Positions 21,291-33,830 of a DNA stretch of 64,000 nt are shown here, one piece after another. Under the pieces are notes generated by a model that was not told the origin of the DNA, searched no databases, and worked only from the letters and a program-made list of their open reading frames with translations. A program made the translations under genes and the position numbers. The DNA comes from Nereocystis luetkeana (taxonomy: Eukaryota > Sar > Phaeophyceae > Laminariales > Laminariaceae): the NCBI GenBank assembly GCA_031213475.1, contig JARUPZ010000019.1, positions 4,753,896 to 4,817,895 of the forward strand. The letters are read 5' to 3'. The stretch's first letter is position 1; each line of letters starts with the position of its first letter.

Positions 21291-23480
21291 GGGCAGGGCC
21301 TTGTAGCGACGGGGGGTGCGAGGGCAAAAGGGAAAGGGGGCGGGGGCATGGGGTCACAAAGGTTGGAATGCTGGGGACGAGGGGGGAGTCGTCTTTAGTC
21401 TTCGTGTGGAATCAGCAAGAACTGTCCTGGTGTTGAGCTTAGACATTGGTCGCGAGTAGTGCACAATCGGCGGTACGAGAAGTTCACCCTCGATGTGATT
21501 GCTTGTCGCTCGGTGATGAATTTAGGGCGAAGATGGAATGGCGGGGTCGTCGGGGGGGGGCGGAAACATTTTTAGAGGAAAGGGGTTGGTGTGTGTCCCC
21601 CGTGGTGCGCGCTTGACAATCACATACCCTTTTGAGGTTCGGGTACTTGTTATCTCTTGAGGTTGGTGTGTTATTCGCAATCATGCGTACACCTTTTGAG
21701 GTGCGCTTAACTCGTATCTCGTGAGGTGTGTGCATCGTCCAGCGCCTTTGTAGATGCGTGCGCGTGTAGATGTTGGGAGTGTTTTGCCGGCTCCATACCG
21801 GTGTGTATCAGGAGCATCGCGAGCTCGAGGCCCTCCATCCTAGCCTTCGGCAGCCGACGGGTCGGTCGAGCAAGCGTAGAGCTGAGCTGTGCCAGATCAA
21901 GAATTTGTGGTTAGCAGTAGAAGCCGGGGAGGGGGGGGGGGGGGGGGGGAGGGAGAGGACGCCCCAGACGAGGTATTGTGCGATAGAATACCCCCCTCCC
22001 TTCCCCCCCCCCCTCCCCCGTTGCTTTGGTGGTATTGGTGTGAAGTGCTTTTGTCCGGACCGCCGTGGTGGTTCCGTACGTGGCTAGTGTTGTTTGTGTG
22101 GTCGTGATGATTAGTACAGTAGGTATAGACACTTCGTACAGCATGCCGTGCAGACGGTGCCTTGAGATGAGTGTAGCGTGCTCATTCCGACGTTTGTTGG
22201 CAAACGGTCACTTCCGCTGCTGGTTGCAGACACGAACCCTCCAAGGACCTTTGTGTGCGTGCGGTTTCGACGAGAACCAATGGTGAAATCTCGGTACACA
22301 TGCTAGTCCTTTTGACTGCCCCCTGGGCACTTGGGTGGTGATGTGGGAGGATGCGGTAATCTCGTGGGAGCCCCACCCCCACACGAAATAAAATCATTAC
22401 CTACCAATTTAGATCAATACCTGGTACAAGTTTTCTCTCTTCCCTATGTTGCTGGACCCTTTTTTTTGTCTTCTATCAATGCGACCCGGTGATTCCATGC
22501 AGAGGCTTATTGCTTGCGTATATTCCGTGCACAGGAACGCGCACCACGCCTGCCTCTGCACCGGAAAAATCTGGTTATTTGTTCGTTGGGGGTTTTGTTA
22601 GCGCCGTGGAAATGAATCGCGAGTCATTTTTTTTTCGTAGAAAATGTCATCAAACCCCAAGCGCATGCACATGCGCACATTCAGGGTAGCTTGTTGAAAC
22701 TGGTGGTTAGGAATTATGTCCTCAGGCTCATACAGGTGGTGGAGTTACTACTGTAGATACCCCAAGTTGTACCAGGTAAAGATTGCTGTTTGTTGATGAG
22801 GAAATGCGATTTCTCGATTTCTCGTATATACGTACCAGGTACACGCCAACCACCACACAATGGAAATACCCCTGTGCTCCTGCTCCATGTGTGTTCTGGC
22901 CCTGTTGCTCAGTCAGTCCTGTGTGGCACTAGGTTTTCCCTCACGAAACAAATCACGCAACGGATGGCGGCGGGAAATGTTTCGTCATGATGCGCATGAT
23001 GTACTAACGTATTGCATAGGGTTTCTGTGAACAAAAATGAAAGCTGTCCGTCCGTCCGTCTTCACCCCCTTTCCGTGTCTACAAGACTATGTATGCCCAT
23101 TTTTTTCAAGGTTGACTGACGCCCATACCGCATGCAGCGGAAATCGACAGCCCTCTCGGACTCGCTCGGCATCAGCCAAACCCCACCTTCTGGGGTGCCT
23201 TTTGTGACGAGTCCCAGACGAGCGGACAACCAGCACCCAGCAACACCACCACCATCATCACGACCAGCGAACACCGCCACCACCACCCCGCTAGTTAATC
23301 AATGAAATTGCGGGAGCAGCAAGCAGCAGCTGAAGAAAACTTATTGCTCGTAGAAGCTTTTTTGCTCGTGGTGGGCTTGTGGTCGTCTGAGGCTTTGGCC
23401 GTCGTGTGCAGGCAACGAGGGCTGTCCCCTCTCCGCCCGGGTTTTTCTTCAATCAAACAGGATATATATGAGGCAGATCA
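21291..23480. other. No gene recognised; G/C-run-rich sequence
   Basis: Holds long poly-G runs (about 21927-21955), a C-rich stretch (about 21990-22020) and repeated cttttgaggt phrases at about 21620-21740. A TACCTGGTAC motif lies near 22422 and a tccgtccgtccgtc run near 23046. The polyadenylation site of the host gene should be near the left edge but no signal is decisive. Confidence 0.4.
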
Positions 23481-23484
23481 GTTT

Positions 23485-23770
23485 GGCGCGCAATGTTGGG
23501 CACACAGCTGGCACTGCTCAATCACCCAGCACTATATAGGGACCACTACCCGGTGTCACGAAACGATGACGACAGCAGTTTTGAGTCACGAAACGACGAT
23601 GACAGCAGTTAGTTTGAGATCACAGTCTGGGTTGCCTTCTTTGCCACTACTGTAGAGTACTCCACTAACACGTATTGCCCCCGGGGTGAAAAAGGACGGG
23701 GGTCCCGGCCGTGTCGAAAACAGCCTACTGTAGGGCTCGAAGGCATATCTCTGTAGGCTCTGTTGATTCT
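23485..23770 (+). repeat. Dispersed repeat, paralogous to 27515-27775
   Basis: Shares with 27515-27775 the phrases cagctggcactgct, tatagggaccac, cgacagcagttt, gggtgaaaaagg and cccggccgt in the same order, with large divergence between them. No protein was recognised. Confidence 0.65.
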
Positions 23771-25287
23771 GCTGTACTGATTATCCTTGCATGTGGCAGA
23801 GAGAGGCAAACATTCAATCGACGTCGATCGATACAGCATGAATTGCGAGCTCCGCATAGCTGGTTAAAGAAGACGGTCTCAGTTTTTGTGCTACTTAACA
23901 GCGGTCTCGAAGAGACCATGAATAGAGCAGAAGAAGAGATTTTGAGAGAGTGTGCGCGAGCACCTCGATCACAGCTCATTGATCTACCGAAAACAATGAC
24001 TGGTGAAAAAATAACAGATCAAGGAACCTGAAGAATGCGGCATGGCTTTACGTAAGAACTCGGGAAAACTCTCCGTGCGTACAACCTGTTTATTGGGTCT
24101 CTACGAAGCCGATACGAAGTCCTATAGGCTCTCAAATCCTAGGCTCTCAAATCCTGATTACTGCTACTCGTATTATACTACTGTAGGTATGTGTCAGCTC
24201 ATCATACTCATCCAACAGCAGTCTGAACATATCATACAATGCCATTTTACTATTGCTGCTCTCTTCTACTAACGACCACAATCAGATGAATGTGTTCCTG
24301 GCAGCGAAATGTGAAGAGGGGTGCAGAGATATAAGCTGGTAAGAGGCACAGGGATGTCGGTGCTGGGTAGGGCACGATGCTTGTAGATCACGAGCTTCTT
24401 ATGAATGCTCCTCAAGTGAGTTTAGAGGAAGGGAGAGAACTCAAGCGAGTAAGGAGGGCATCGTCGGGGACACAACTCAGCCCAGACGTCGACCAGAACC
24501 AACCTCTATGCAGATACAGGTTATCGGGACGTTGTCCCACAGAAGATTCCGAACTATAATAGCAGAATGTTCCCGACCGGTCATACCGAAGGTTCCCAGA
24601 GTTGTAACCCTAATGTTCTGCGGGCAAAGGGGATGTCTGAACTGCTCCATAGAATATTCCCTAAGAGTTATGTATAACCATATAAGATTTGCCTCGATAT
24701 TCTACATACTCGTACAACCATATAGTGTTCGTCTTCAGGTATGTCTGGTATCTGCAAAGGGCGATGTGCAACCATACCAAGATCCGCTTACGGGTATATA
24801 CGTTCCTATTTGTTGTTGTTGTTCTCACATTAACTCACAATACAATGCAGTCCGTGGTCGCAGGACAGGCTCCAATAACTCTGGAGTGGAAGAAATACCT
24901 CGGTAGTAAAACAGAGGCAAAAACAAAAAACAAGCATACATACGCACTCCACCACTGCGGACACCAGGGAAGCAAAAAGGAGACTATTAAATACCAGGTA
25001 GCAGACAAAAACCTAAAAAAGAAGATGAAGCGAAGCAAAAAAAAACAAAAAACAAAAAACAGAAGCAGATAGCAAAACGCAAAAAAGGCAAAACGGACCA
25101 TACTAACAGATACACGAAGAGATACAAACGAGAATGAAAGAAAGATGGAAAAAAAGAAGGGACAAAAAGCGATAATCACGGGCGGGGGGCAAAGAAAATA
25201 CCAAAGGCAGGCACTGGAGCATACAGACACGCAAAGTTGCCCAGGTGGCACCATGCTAGTTACTTGGGTCCCAAAGAAGGGAGTGCA
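23771..25287. other. No gene recognised
   Basis: AT-rich, low-complexity sequence with an A-rich stretch at about 24900-25200. A few open frames of 60-130 codons exist on both strands, without motifs that I can match. Confidence 0.4.
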
Positions 25288-25760
25288 TCATGACGATGAT
25301 GGCCATAACCAGGCTTCAGCCTGTTGGGCAGACCGCCTCCCCCCCCTCCCCCCCCCATCCCCCCTCATCCCCCTTTCGTCCCCCCCCTCTTCCCTGCCAT
25401 TCTGCGCACTCGCGTTGGCGTCAACGGCTGAGGTCGTGGTTGCAGCTATTCTATGCCGTTCTGCCGATGCCTCCTTCTCATCTGTATGCCATTTCCGCAT
25501 GAAGGCCTCCGCCCCTTCCTCGGCCCGTCGGAACCATCTGCCGGCATTCTATGCTGCCTCGCGCCACCCTTCGAGCTTGATGCCGAACTCCTTGAGGCCC
25601 TCCTCAAGGTACCTCATCCAGTCCCACTCCTGGCCTCCGGAGTAACCCTTACCCCCAACCATCTCCCCAAACATCACCCTCTTCGGCAGACGCTCCTCTC
25701 CCATGCGTGCCACAAAGCCCGCAAACAAGAGCCTACGTCTGCGTACCGTCGTCTAAACGC
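25288..25760 (-). pseudogene. LINE C-terminal fragment
   Basis: On the minus strand one frame reads RRRRLLFAGFVARMGEERLP, then KRVMFGEM and EWDWMRYLEEGLKEFGI, then a stop and a continuing segment to about 25288. This pattern (an arginine run, LLFAG...RM...RLP+RVMFG, then W..L...L..F) is typical of the tail of LINE ORF2 proteins. It also resembles the tail at 28532-29038. The rest of the element is absent. Confidence 0.7.
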
Positions 25761-25869
25761 TCTCTACAATGGGTGTGCTAGTCCATCACAGAACCGATAG
25801 ACTACATAATTGTATATAATACTGACTACTGCTGTCGATGTTGCGCAGCGACGTAGCTATCCTCAATAC

Positions 25870-27420
25870 GACCCCGCGATGGATGGGACATAAAGTCAAA
25901 TTCCCGTTCAACTATAAAATAAAAATATCAATTGACTTGGCTTTAGCGTACGCTTGCTTGATACTTACAGCAAGTGCCCTTATTATATTCCAAGTAGTCT
26001 TTCGACAGTCCCAACTCTCTATACTTGTCGGTGCACTTGTCTGAACTACTCGTCTGCACATTTACGATGTAGAATCCGTTGGTATGTCGCAACAAAGGTT
26101 CATTTCACTCCTTTGCTCAGTCGAAACAACACCAACCGTTCCTGCTTCGCTTTCGACGGGTGGTCAATCCTTCCACAGCTAACGCAAAAACAAAACTACA
26201 ACGCATAACCAAGCAATAACGTAAGGGCATACTACTGATGTGACAGGTAATGCATGGAATCGCACGCAAATCGCAAAACAAACACACACACAGAACTTTC
26301 GTGGGCCTATCTATACTTTACCAGACGGACATGTGTGGCACGGTTTACTCCGTACAATACTATAAATACTACGCCAATCAGTTTTGACCGTATATTTATG
26401 GATTCCTTCTGAAAAATGACATCAGCAAGTAGTATAGAGACGGCTATTAATAGTTTACAGTGTATGCTCCAAAAAACTGGAACAAAGCCATACTTTTACT
26501 ACTGCTAATCGTGCAACTGCATCGTCTCAATAATTTATCAACTACAGAAGAAAAAAACACAAGTAAACATATCTCAGATATCGTTTTGTTGAGCAAGAAA
26601 CAGAAACAACCGTTTACTGCTGTAGCGGTTGACCACGTTGTCCGCCCCGTGCAAAAGCGACATGTGGTGCTCCAACACACAATAATCATGCACAAATGGC
26701 TTAGCTTCATACCATGCTTCTGCCCCCCCCCAGTCAAAGAAGGCGAGTTGTGCTACGTACTAAGAAACAAGGAAACATCTTGCCGTTAAGCTGATGATGA
26801 TGCATGCGATCTAGGAAGATGCAAATGTCCTCCCCGCGATGCAGATGATTGATGATGATGGCGATTTCCAGGAGACGTTCTCCCTGGTGATCCCAATAGT
26901 TACAGATGATGCGGTGGCCAGATCCTGAAATATACCTCTCCAGCGACCCCGCGTTCAGTTGGTGTGGCAACCCGGTAGATCCGGCAGAGTCCCAGCGAAC
27001 GGTGAGCATGCTGTAACGGTTCCGGAAGGTATCTTTCCGACAACCACGAGCGCTTCTTTACAGGACCCGTGGACCCCGCCGTCCTCGACCCCGCGTTGAT
27101 ACGATACTCCAGCAATCCAGGAAAAGTTTTGTTCCGCAGACCCCGGGTGATGGTCCGTTTTTTCAAAAGTTAAAATTGAAACCCTTGTCGAAACCATCGT
27201 CGAGGCTGATTGTGGGCTTGTTACTGACACCCAGCACAGCAGCCGTGTGCATGCTACTCGTCGTCGTCTCTGGGCGCGTAGCTCCTTTCGCGTAGCAGTC
27301 GGTGTCGCCGTGTGTAGTTGTGTTGTATCCCGAGCACCACTTTTGTCCAGCTCCTCTATTTTTGTTGTATTTTGTACAGCACCAAGCCCTCTGCCTTTCA
27401 GATGACTGTGCCCCTGACAG
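25870..27420. other. No gene recognised
   Basis: A short phrase near 25795-25865 (tactgactactgctgtcgat ... gcagctatc-like) recurs at about 27421-27482. Apart from this I see only unassigned sequence. Confidence 0.4.
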
Positions 27421-27514
27421 TGAACCGATGGACTACGTACTGACTATTGTTGATGCTGCACAGCAACGCAGCTATCTTTAATAGGGGTGTTATTGTGCCT
27501 GTATCGGTCGCTCG

Positions 27515-27775
27515 CTGCACGCCCAGTCAGAGCAGTTTGGGCGCTACATAGGGCAGCTGGCACTGCTGAACCGGCAACATATAGGGACCACGAATCTGTG
27601 CCACGATACGACAGCAGTTTGATACCAGGTATCACAGACCGTAGTTTGGGCTGCAAATTTTGCTATTTTGGCCTTAGAATGCTCCACAAACAAGCTTTTC
27701 CCGCGGGTGAAAAAGGCAGCTCTCCCGGCCGTATCAAGTACAACCTAGGGCTCGATCTCCGTTGGCCCTGTGGGT
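27515..27775 (+). repeat. Dispersed repeat, paralogous to 23485-23770
   Basis: See the partner copy. This one contains a TACCAGGTA motif that the other lacks. Confidence 0.65.
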
Positions 27776-27881
27776 GCTATTGTGCCTTTCTTAGTCGCTC
27801 GCTTCAATTAGAGGCGAGCGCGACGAGCTCCCGGCTACTTCCCGCACCGTGCAGTGTGTGTGTTTTCTTCGTATCTAACCG

Positions 27882-28510
27882 TTATCTACCCAACTGCACC
27901 AGTACACCCAGTGTCCGTCCTGATTCCATATCCTAGAGATATACTAAATATGTGGTGACAACTGTGTAAAACAGAGAAAACCAAAGCAACAATAATTACA
28001 AATAAATGGGTCATGTAAGTTAAATGTCAACGTACCGGATACGAGAACACAACAACACGAGCCAGACCGGAAACATAAACAAACATACCATAAAAAAGAA
28101 AGAAACAAATCTGATCTGAAACAGAATACAAGTGATGGAAAGAGATCGAAAAGCTGCTATTCATAGAAGAAAACCTTACATCAAGAGGAACAGATAACTG
28201 CTGCACGCACGAAACAACACGAAGGAGAGGAACATACCAGTATTAGGACGGCGGGGGGGGAAGCGGAACAAAAGAGAAACAACGTGAAACGAAGGAAAGA
28301 AACGAGAAGAGTGAATAATCGAACTCAAGGCAGTGAATAGTAACATGGGTTCCCGTCTCGGACACAAAACCGATTTGAGGGCCGTGCCACACCCTCCGCT
28401 GTCTCCTTTCTATTCTACGCTCTCGATAGCGGTGTCAAGTGTCAGTATTGCCGCTGTCGCGCCCCCCCATTGAACAGCTTAAGAAAAACAAGAAAAAAGT
28501 TTTCAAAAAA
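27882..28510 (+). repeat. A-rich dispersed repeat next to the LINE
   Basis: Contains cagtgtccgtcctgattc, gatatactaaatatgtggtg, then an A-rich stretch with gaaacagaatacaagtgatg and gaacaacacgaaggagagg. Its right part includes gggttcccgtctcgg and cggtgtcaagtgtcagtatt. Copies lie at 49080-49465 and at 51415-53430, the latter split by a hAT-like element. At two loci (here and 49.5 kb) it lies directly next to the 3' end of a LINE, so it may be that LINE's 3' UTR. The third copy is free-standing. Confidence 0.65.
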
Positions 28511-28518
28511 AAAAAAAA

Positions 28519-31400
28519 ATGTTTTCAAGGGTTAGTCGGATCGATGCCTTGCCAACCGATCTATCAATTCGTTTCTGCATTCGTCTAGAGCTGCATCAGT
28601 ACGGCTGCCCCCCCCCGTCCCCTTGTTGCCGCTCTTCGCATCCTGAACTGCGTGGCGTAGTAATTTCCTCTTCGCCTTGCCCGTGCGCCACCTCGTCATG
28701 AAACCTACTTCGACGACCCCCCGATACCACATCCCACTCTTCTTAGCCGTCCTCGGCCATAACACCGTCTCTGGTCCGAACAGCAAAGGGGAGTTTTCCG
28801 TGGACCCCTCGGTGGCTTGAAAAACCCTGAGGTCGTCAGCCAGACATTGGGCCCAGTTCTTTTCTGGTCGGCCTGGTCCCGGGTTTTCCCCACCAGCAAT
28901 CGTTACAAACATCACCCGACGGGCCAGGCGCTCATTGGTCGTCCGTTGTACGGCCCCCGCCAAGAGAGGGCGGCGTTTGCGGATGGTCGTCTCAACGTTC
29001 TGGCATTGTCCCTCCTTGAGGGCCTTGGCGTACGACATGAGGGGGTCGGTGCGTTGTCGGCGCTGGAAACCAATGATCTGCAGGAGAAGTTTGTGGTGTA
29101 CCGTTCGGAGCTCAGCGAAGTGCTAATGACCGATAGTCCACGTCACACACCCGTAGGGTCTCCATCACCTCGCCCTTTAAAGCATGTGCACCATTAGAGA
29201 GAACGGGGCATCCTCCGTATCTTACAGCTCCCGCTTGAACCGATTGTAGCATGCCCTTGCGAGTCGGATCCATCATTTGATCCCTGGCACGAGGTCAGCG
29301 CTTGCGACGACAAGACCGTCTAGGCCCAAAACCTGCATCTTTCGTCTATACGTCTGCCCTGCTGATTCGATGACGAGCGGTGAGATCCGGAGTGCCTGGT
29401 TCGGTATCCGCAACAGCATGGTCTCGGTTTTCTTTTTCGATACGGTGAGGCCTGCTGGTTCGAAAACGGTCACAATGACGGTCATTATCTTCGCGAGGCC
29501 TTTTTCTGACTAACACAATGCCTGCATCGTCGGCGTACAGCATAATATATATCCCATACTGCCCCCCGTACACACGCTTGTGGATCATTTCATCCCGTCT
29601 TCCCCGAGGTTTTCCTCGAGGTGAACCAAGTCCCTCAAATCGTAAGGGTCATCACTGAAGCGTACCAGCACCGCGTGTACCACAGAAGCGAAGAATACAT
29701 CGAAGAGAGGTGGTGATAGCACACATCCTTGCCGCAACCCCTGAGTGACGTCAAACCCGAGTGCTCACCGTCATCCGTACGCACTCGAGCTCCCATGCGT
29801 TCGTGGAACCAGCGGATAGCGGTTAGCATATTCTCTGGCACGCCGAAGCGTGCGAGCACGACCCATAACAGCTCTCGGTCGACGGAGTCATATGCTTTCT
29901 GCAGGTCGATGAAGCACATGTACAGGGTTTTTTTTCTAGCTCCTCCGAGTTCTTGCAGTCGATGCACGACGAACACAATTTCGACTGCTGATCGTGCTGG
30001 GCGAAAGCCGCACTGTTCCTCGGGGAGTATCCCTTCCGCTTCACAGTAGTTGCTGAGGCGGGACGCGACTATTTTCAGCAGTACTTTGCCTGAACGGGCA
30101 ACAAGCAAGCTCCCTCGGTAGTTGTAGCAATCAGAGCGATCCTTCTTTTTTTCAAGGACTTTAATGGTCGCATATTTCCATCGCGGGGGGACACCACCCG
30201 TTCTCCACACGTTCACAAGTAAATTGTGAAAATGACGGATTGATTCGGGATGGTCGACTTTGAGTAACTCGGCCGGAAGGGAGTCTGGTCCCACGGCCTT
30301 CTGGTTCGATATACCCCGGATTGCCACCGTCATGTAATCTATGGTGGGTGGGCTACTCTCCGCGCCATGGTGCCAACGGCTGTTGTGGAAATAGGGGGCT
30401 GATGGTTAGGTCAAGATTAGGCGATTTCGTGGACGAGAAGGTACCGAAAAACCCCGCTCAGCGTTGAAGAATGCGCACATTGTCCCTTAGTAGTGTGCCG
30501 TCCTCTTCCACGATTAAGTTATCACTCCTCGCATTTCGACCGTCCAACCCCACGGTGCCCTTCATGTGCTTATTATAGAAACCACGCTGGTCGTTGTCAG
30601 CGAGGAGTCTCTCCGTTTCAGCAAGGTACTCTTCGAAGTAGGCATACAATCCCGCGTCAATCACCCCTTGCAGTTTCGCGCACGCCGTCCTCAGCGTCTT
30701 CCTCGCGGTTTTGTCGTCCTCAATGCGCATGAACCGTCGGGCGTCTACCCTCGCATCCCATGTTATGTTAAAGGCGGCCGAGTCTCGGACCCCTCGGATT
30801 GTGTGTGTGCAACGTGGTGGGAGTGGTACCTCTTTCGCTACTGCTTCAAGAATATCATCGGCAAAGGATTCGGCCAACTCAGAGATCCTGTTCCGCGGCG
30901 AGGGTAGGAAAATACGCTTGCTGAGACTCCGCGTCACTACTTGCTGCCTGCAATCTCCGTCAGACCTAAACTTCTGCAGGTCGAACGGCGCGATTGTGTG
31001 CTTTTGTTCGCACGTGTCTGTTCGGTGCAGAATGGCCGGTGAGGTGGACCATCACGTATACGATACTACGATTTGAATCCGCCTTGGGTAGGGGCGGAGG
31101 CTGGGGGTGAACCTTAACATAGTACACGCGAGATCGGTGTGCGTGGCGGTTAGGGTATAATCAATTGGTCATTGCGGCTGCTGATGCCGTTCAGAGGTAT
31201 TCCACCTTTACGTGCACTAAAAAACGTGTTCGTGAGAGCGAGCTTGGTGTCTGAAGCGAATGCCAGCAGGTGTTTGCCGTTACTGTTGAGCTCCTCACGC
31301 CCGTACGATCCAAGCGCCCTACCGTCACCACACCCTCCCATCCTCTTTCCAGTCCGCGCGTTTGCGTCGAGCAATACGAACAGACATTCCTTCGGTGGAA
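28519..31400 (-). pseudogene. APE-type LINE (non-LTR retrotransposon), broken
   Basis: Pieces in 5'-3' order on the minus strand follow. At 31374-31150 is the end of an endonuclease/exonuclease/phosphatase domain (DANARTGKRMGG, NSNGKHLLAFA); a frameshift follows, after which IDYTLT continues it. At 30937-30458 is the linker. At 30333-29635 is the RT with [31 protein letters not shown] and the aspartate in [17 protein letters not shown]. The catalytic YADD follows in another frame at about 29537-29526. At 29485-29273 is the thumb, and at 29038-28532 the C-terminal region (GRPEKNWAQCLADDLRVFQA). At least four frame changes or stops separate the parts, so it is inactive. It is related to the copy at 49466-50215. 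Confidence 0.88.
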
Positions 31401-32408
31401 TCTGTCATCGAAAAGGAGAATTACTGCTGTAGTTCACTGCGTATATCATGCATATCACACGAGCTCATGATGATGCATACGAGCATACCATACCAAACGA
31501 TGTTCATACCATCCGCTGTACGCGTCGTAAAGCTGCAGGCTACAGCAGTACACGGAGGTGACCTTATCGTGAGGGTCATGATGTGTGTTAAGGGGACGGA
31601 GATCACTCCGGAATGTGTTGCCAAGTAGGCGCGCGTAGGCGTTTCGGCAACATACTCGTACAACTTAGAAATAGAGTACGGAATTTGCAACCATGATCCG
31701 TAGTTCGAAGTTTCAGAATAATTGATGCAAATCAACAAGAATCCAGAGCTGTTTTGCCCTTTCCAGCCCTCTTATGGAACCAATAACTTACTGCCCCTCA
31801 CCTGAATGACATATGTTGACCCGTGGGCTTGACGTGTACGTCCCGAGAAGGCTTATATTATCCGCTTGGCGAACAGCAAACGTATAGTGAACAACGTTTT
31901 TTCATTGGCGATGTACTCATCGTTGGCTCCGGCGCGTGAAGCGAAATATTTTTGGTGTTGCTTGCTCGCAACTTCGAGTTCGCGAAAGAAAGCACCGCGT
32001 GGGTCGCTTCTGGCTGCCTACGACTGACGGCTGTGTGGTGAACCCGGCGCCCTCACACACCCCTTCAGGAGTGTCCCTCAATTTCGTGGGCTGTGTAGTT
32101 CCTGTGACGAGTTGTAGCTGTCTTTAAGTCAAGTGCAAACGTTTGATTGTTGTCTCTTTTTGTGCCCCCCAAATTTAGACCAAATTAGACCACGGCAGCA
32201 CCTCAAAGTCGAAGCGTGGGCCTCTGTTGAGCTAGCGTGGAAGGCAAATCTGAAGAGAATCACCAGCTGCTGTGAAGAAGCTCTGTGGGGTCACACGCGA
32301 CCTCTGGTAGGCACGAACCAGCCGAACGTGCAAACGCAGCGTTCCAGTATAGCGCCCCGATTTGCGTTCCGAAAATAGCATATAGATTAGAGTCATCGGG
32401 GATCCGGA
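31401..32408. other. No gene recognised
   Basis: Upstream of the LINE 5' end. Short open frames only; no motif, tRNA or repeat that I can name. Confidence 0.4.
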
Positions 32409-32626
32409 GATGAGGAGGGGACAAGATCCTCGGCTGCCTTAAGAAGCCATTAACGCATACCCGGTATAAACGTAGTACATTCCGCACCCCCCGGCCCACT
32501 CACCCACCATTCAAGCGGATGAGGAGGGGACAAGATCCTCGGCTGCCTTAAGAAGCCATTAACGCATACCAGGTATAAACGTAGTACATTCCGCACCCCC
32601 CGGTCCACTCACCCACCATTCAAGAT
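32409..32626. repeat. 109-bp tandem duplication
   Basis: Two adjacent copies, 32409-32517 and 32518-32626, starting gatgaggaggggacaagatc. They differ at only a few sites (for example acccggtat against accaggtat). Confidence 0.95.
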
Positions 32627-32629
32627 TCT

Positions 32630-33830
32630 TGCGCGGACGCGCATCGCTTAACAATGAAATGTTGATGGTGAGTTGTGTTGATGGTGGTTAGACCAACCAA
32701 CACACGCACCGACCAACGCACCCAGCAACCCACTTACCGGCCAACCCACACCCACTCACCCATATCATACTCACCCAGCCTTCATGCAAGGTTTATCCGC
32801 CAACGTGCGTCGCTTACAAGTGAAAGCGATCCCAAGCACACAGCAAAAATAAAAATTTGACCACGTCAAGGCGTCTGTCACGCTCCTCACATTCTCAACC
32901 TTCGTGAAAAAATATTTCGACCGTTCGCCCCAATGGACTAGTGGTTAGCCTCGAATGCTACCAGGCACAATTCATAGCATTGATACCGGAATTCGAATCC
33001 CACCGTGCGTGGTGAAATTTTGACTACATTTTCAAAAATAGGAAGAAACCAATTGTTGAGAGCGCCTTCGTAGCGTGGGTCGGCGTAATTTGACGCGAGT
33101 CGACGGGGGAAGAAAGGGCTGCAGCCTTCTCGCGATAAAACTGCAGGCAACGGACCGCAGCGGCGAGGGGGGGCAAGAGCCTAAGATGCGACTCCGGATC
33201 CGAGTCACTACTATAATAGGATGGAGAGAGGAAAGGAGGGCGAAGAAAACACATGGAATGGAGAAACAAAGAACCTCCCCCGCACCCCGTTGTTGATACG
33301 TGTTGTTGGATTTTTCTCACTTACTTGGTTTTGTGGTTGAATATGTTGTTTTTGGACTTGGTGTGTTGATATTACATACCACGTACATTTTTCACTTGGT
33401 GATGTGGTTGACAAGGCATTAAAGAATATATTACACCCCGCCCCCCCCCGCCCACCGGCCACCCACCCACCCACCCACCACAGAAGGCTTTGACGCTGAC
33501 GTGCATCGCTTAACAGTGAAATTTTGGTGGTTGGGGGTGTTGGTGGTGGCTAGACCAACCAGCCCGCGCACCAACCTTTCTCCAGCAACCCACATACAGG
33601 CCAACCCACACCCACCCACCCATATTATACCTACCCAGCCACCACGCAATATTTCTGCGCTGGTGTGCATCGCTTAACAGTGACAGCGATCCGACTACTA
33701 TTAACTATCGGTAGAACACAGTAAAAATGAAAGAACGGCCAACGCAGTAGCTTGATGCAGCTAGGAGCTTAACCACTTCAAGGCGTTTGTCGCGTTCCTC
33801 ATTCCCACCGTTCTTGTAGTTCCATCTACC
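32630..33830. repeat. Duplicated 270-bp segment flanking a SINE-like copy
   Basis: About 32640-32915 and about 33470-33830 share cgcatcgcttaaca, ttagaccaacca or ctagaccaacca, ggccaacccacaccca, and the ending acttcaaggcgt or cgtcaaggcgt. Both are rich in ccaacccaccca. The SINE-like copy at 32931-33270 lies between them. Confidence 0.7.
32931..33270 (+). mobile_element. tRNA-derived SINE, family 1, diverged copy
   Basis: The head gttcgccccaatggactagt resembles a tRNA D-arm box A. The B-box-like phrase gaattcgaatccc follows about 45 bp on. The body (gattgttgagagcgcctt-like, gcgagtcgacg, agaaagggctg) matches the other family 1 copies at 42583, 43102 and 45717. It lacks a clear poly-A tail. Confidence 0.65.

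Noticed and set aside
23062..23286. Minus-strand ORF of 74 codons at 23.1 kb
   Set aside because: Not matched to any family and not supported by splice signals or neighbours.
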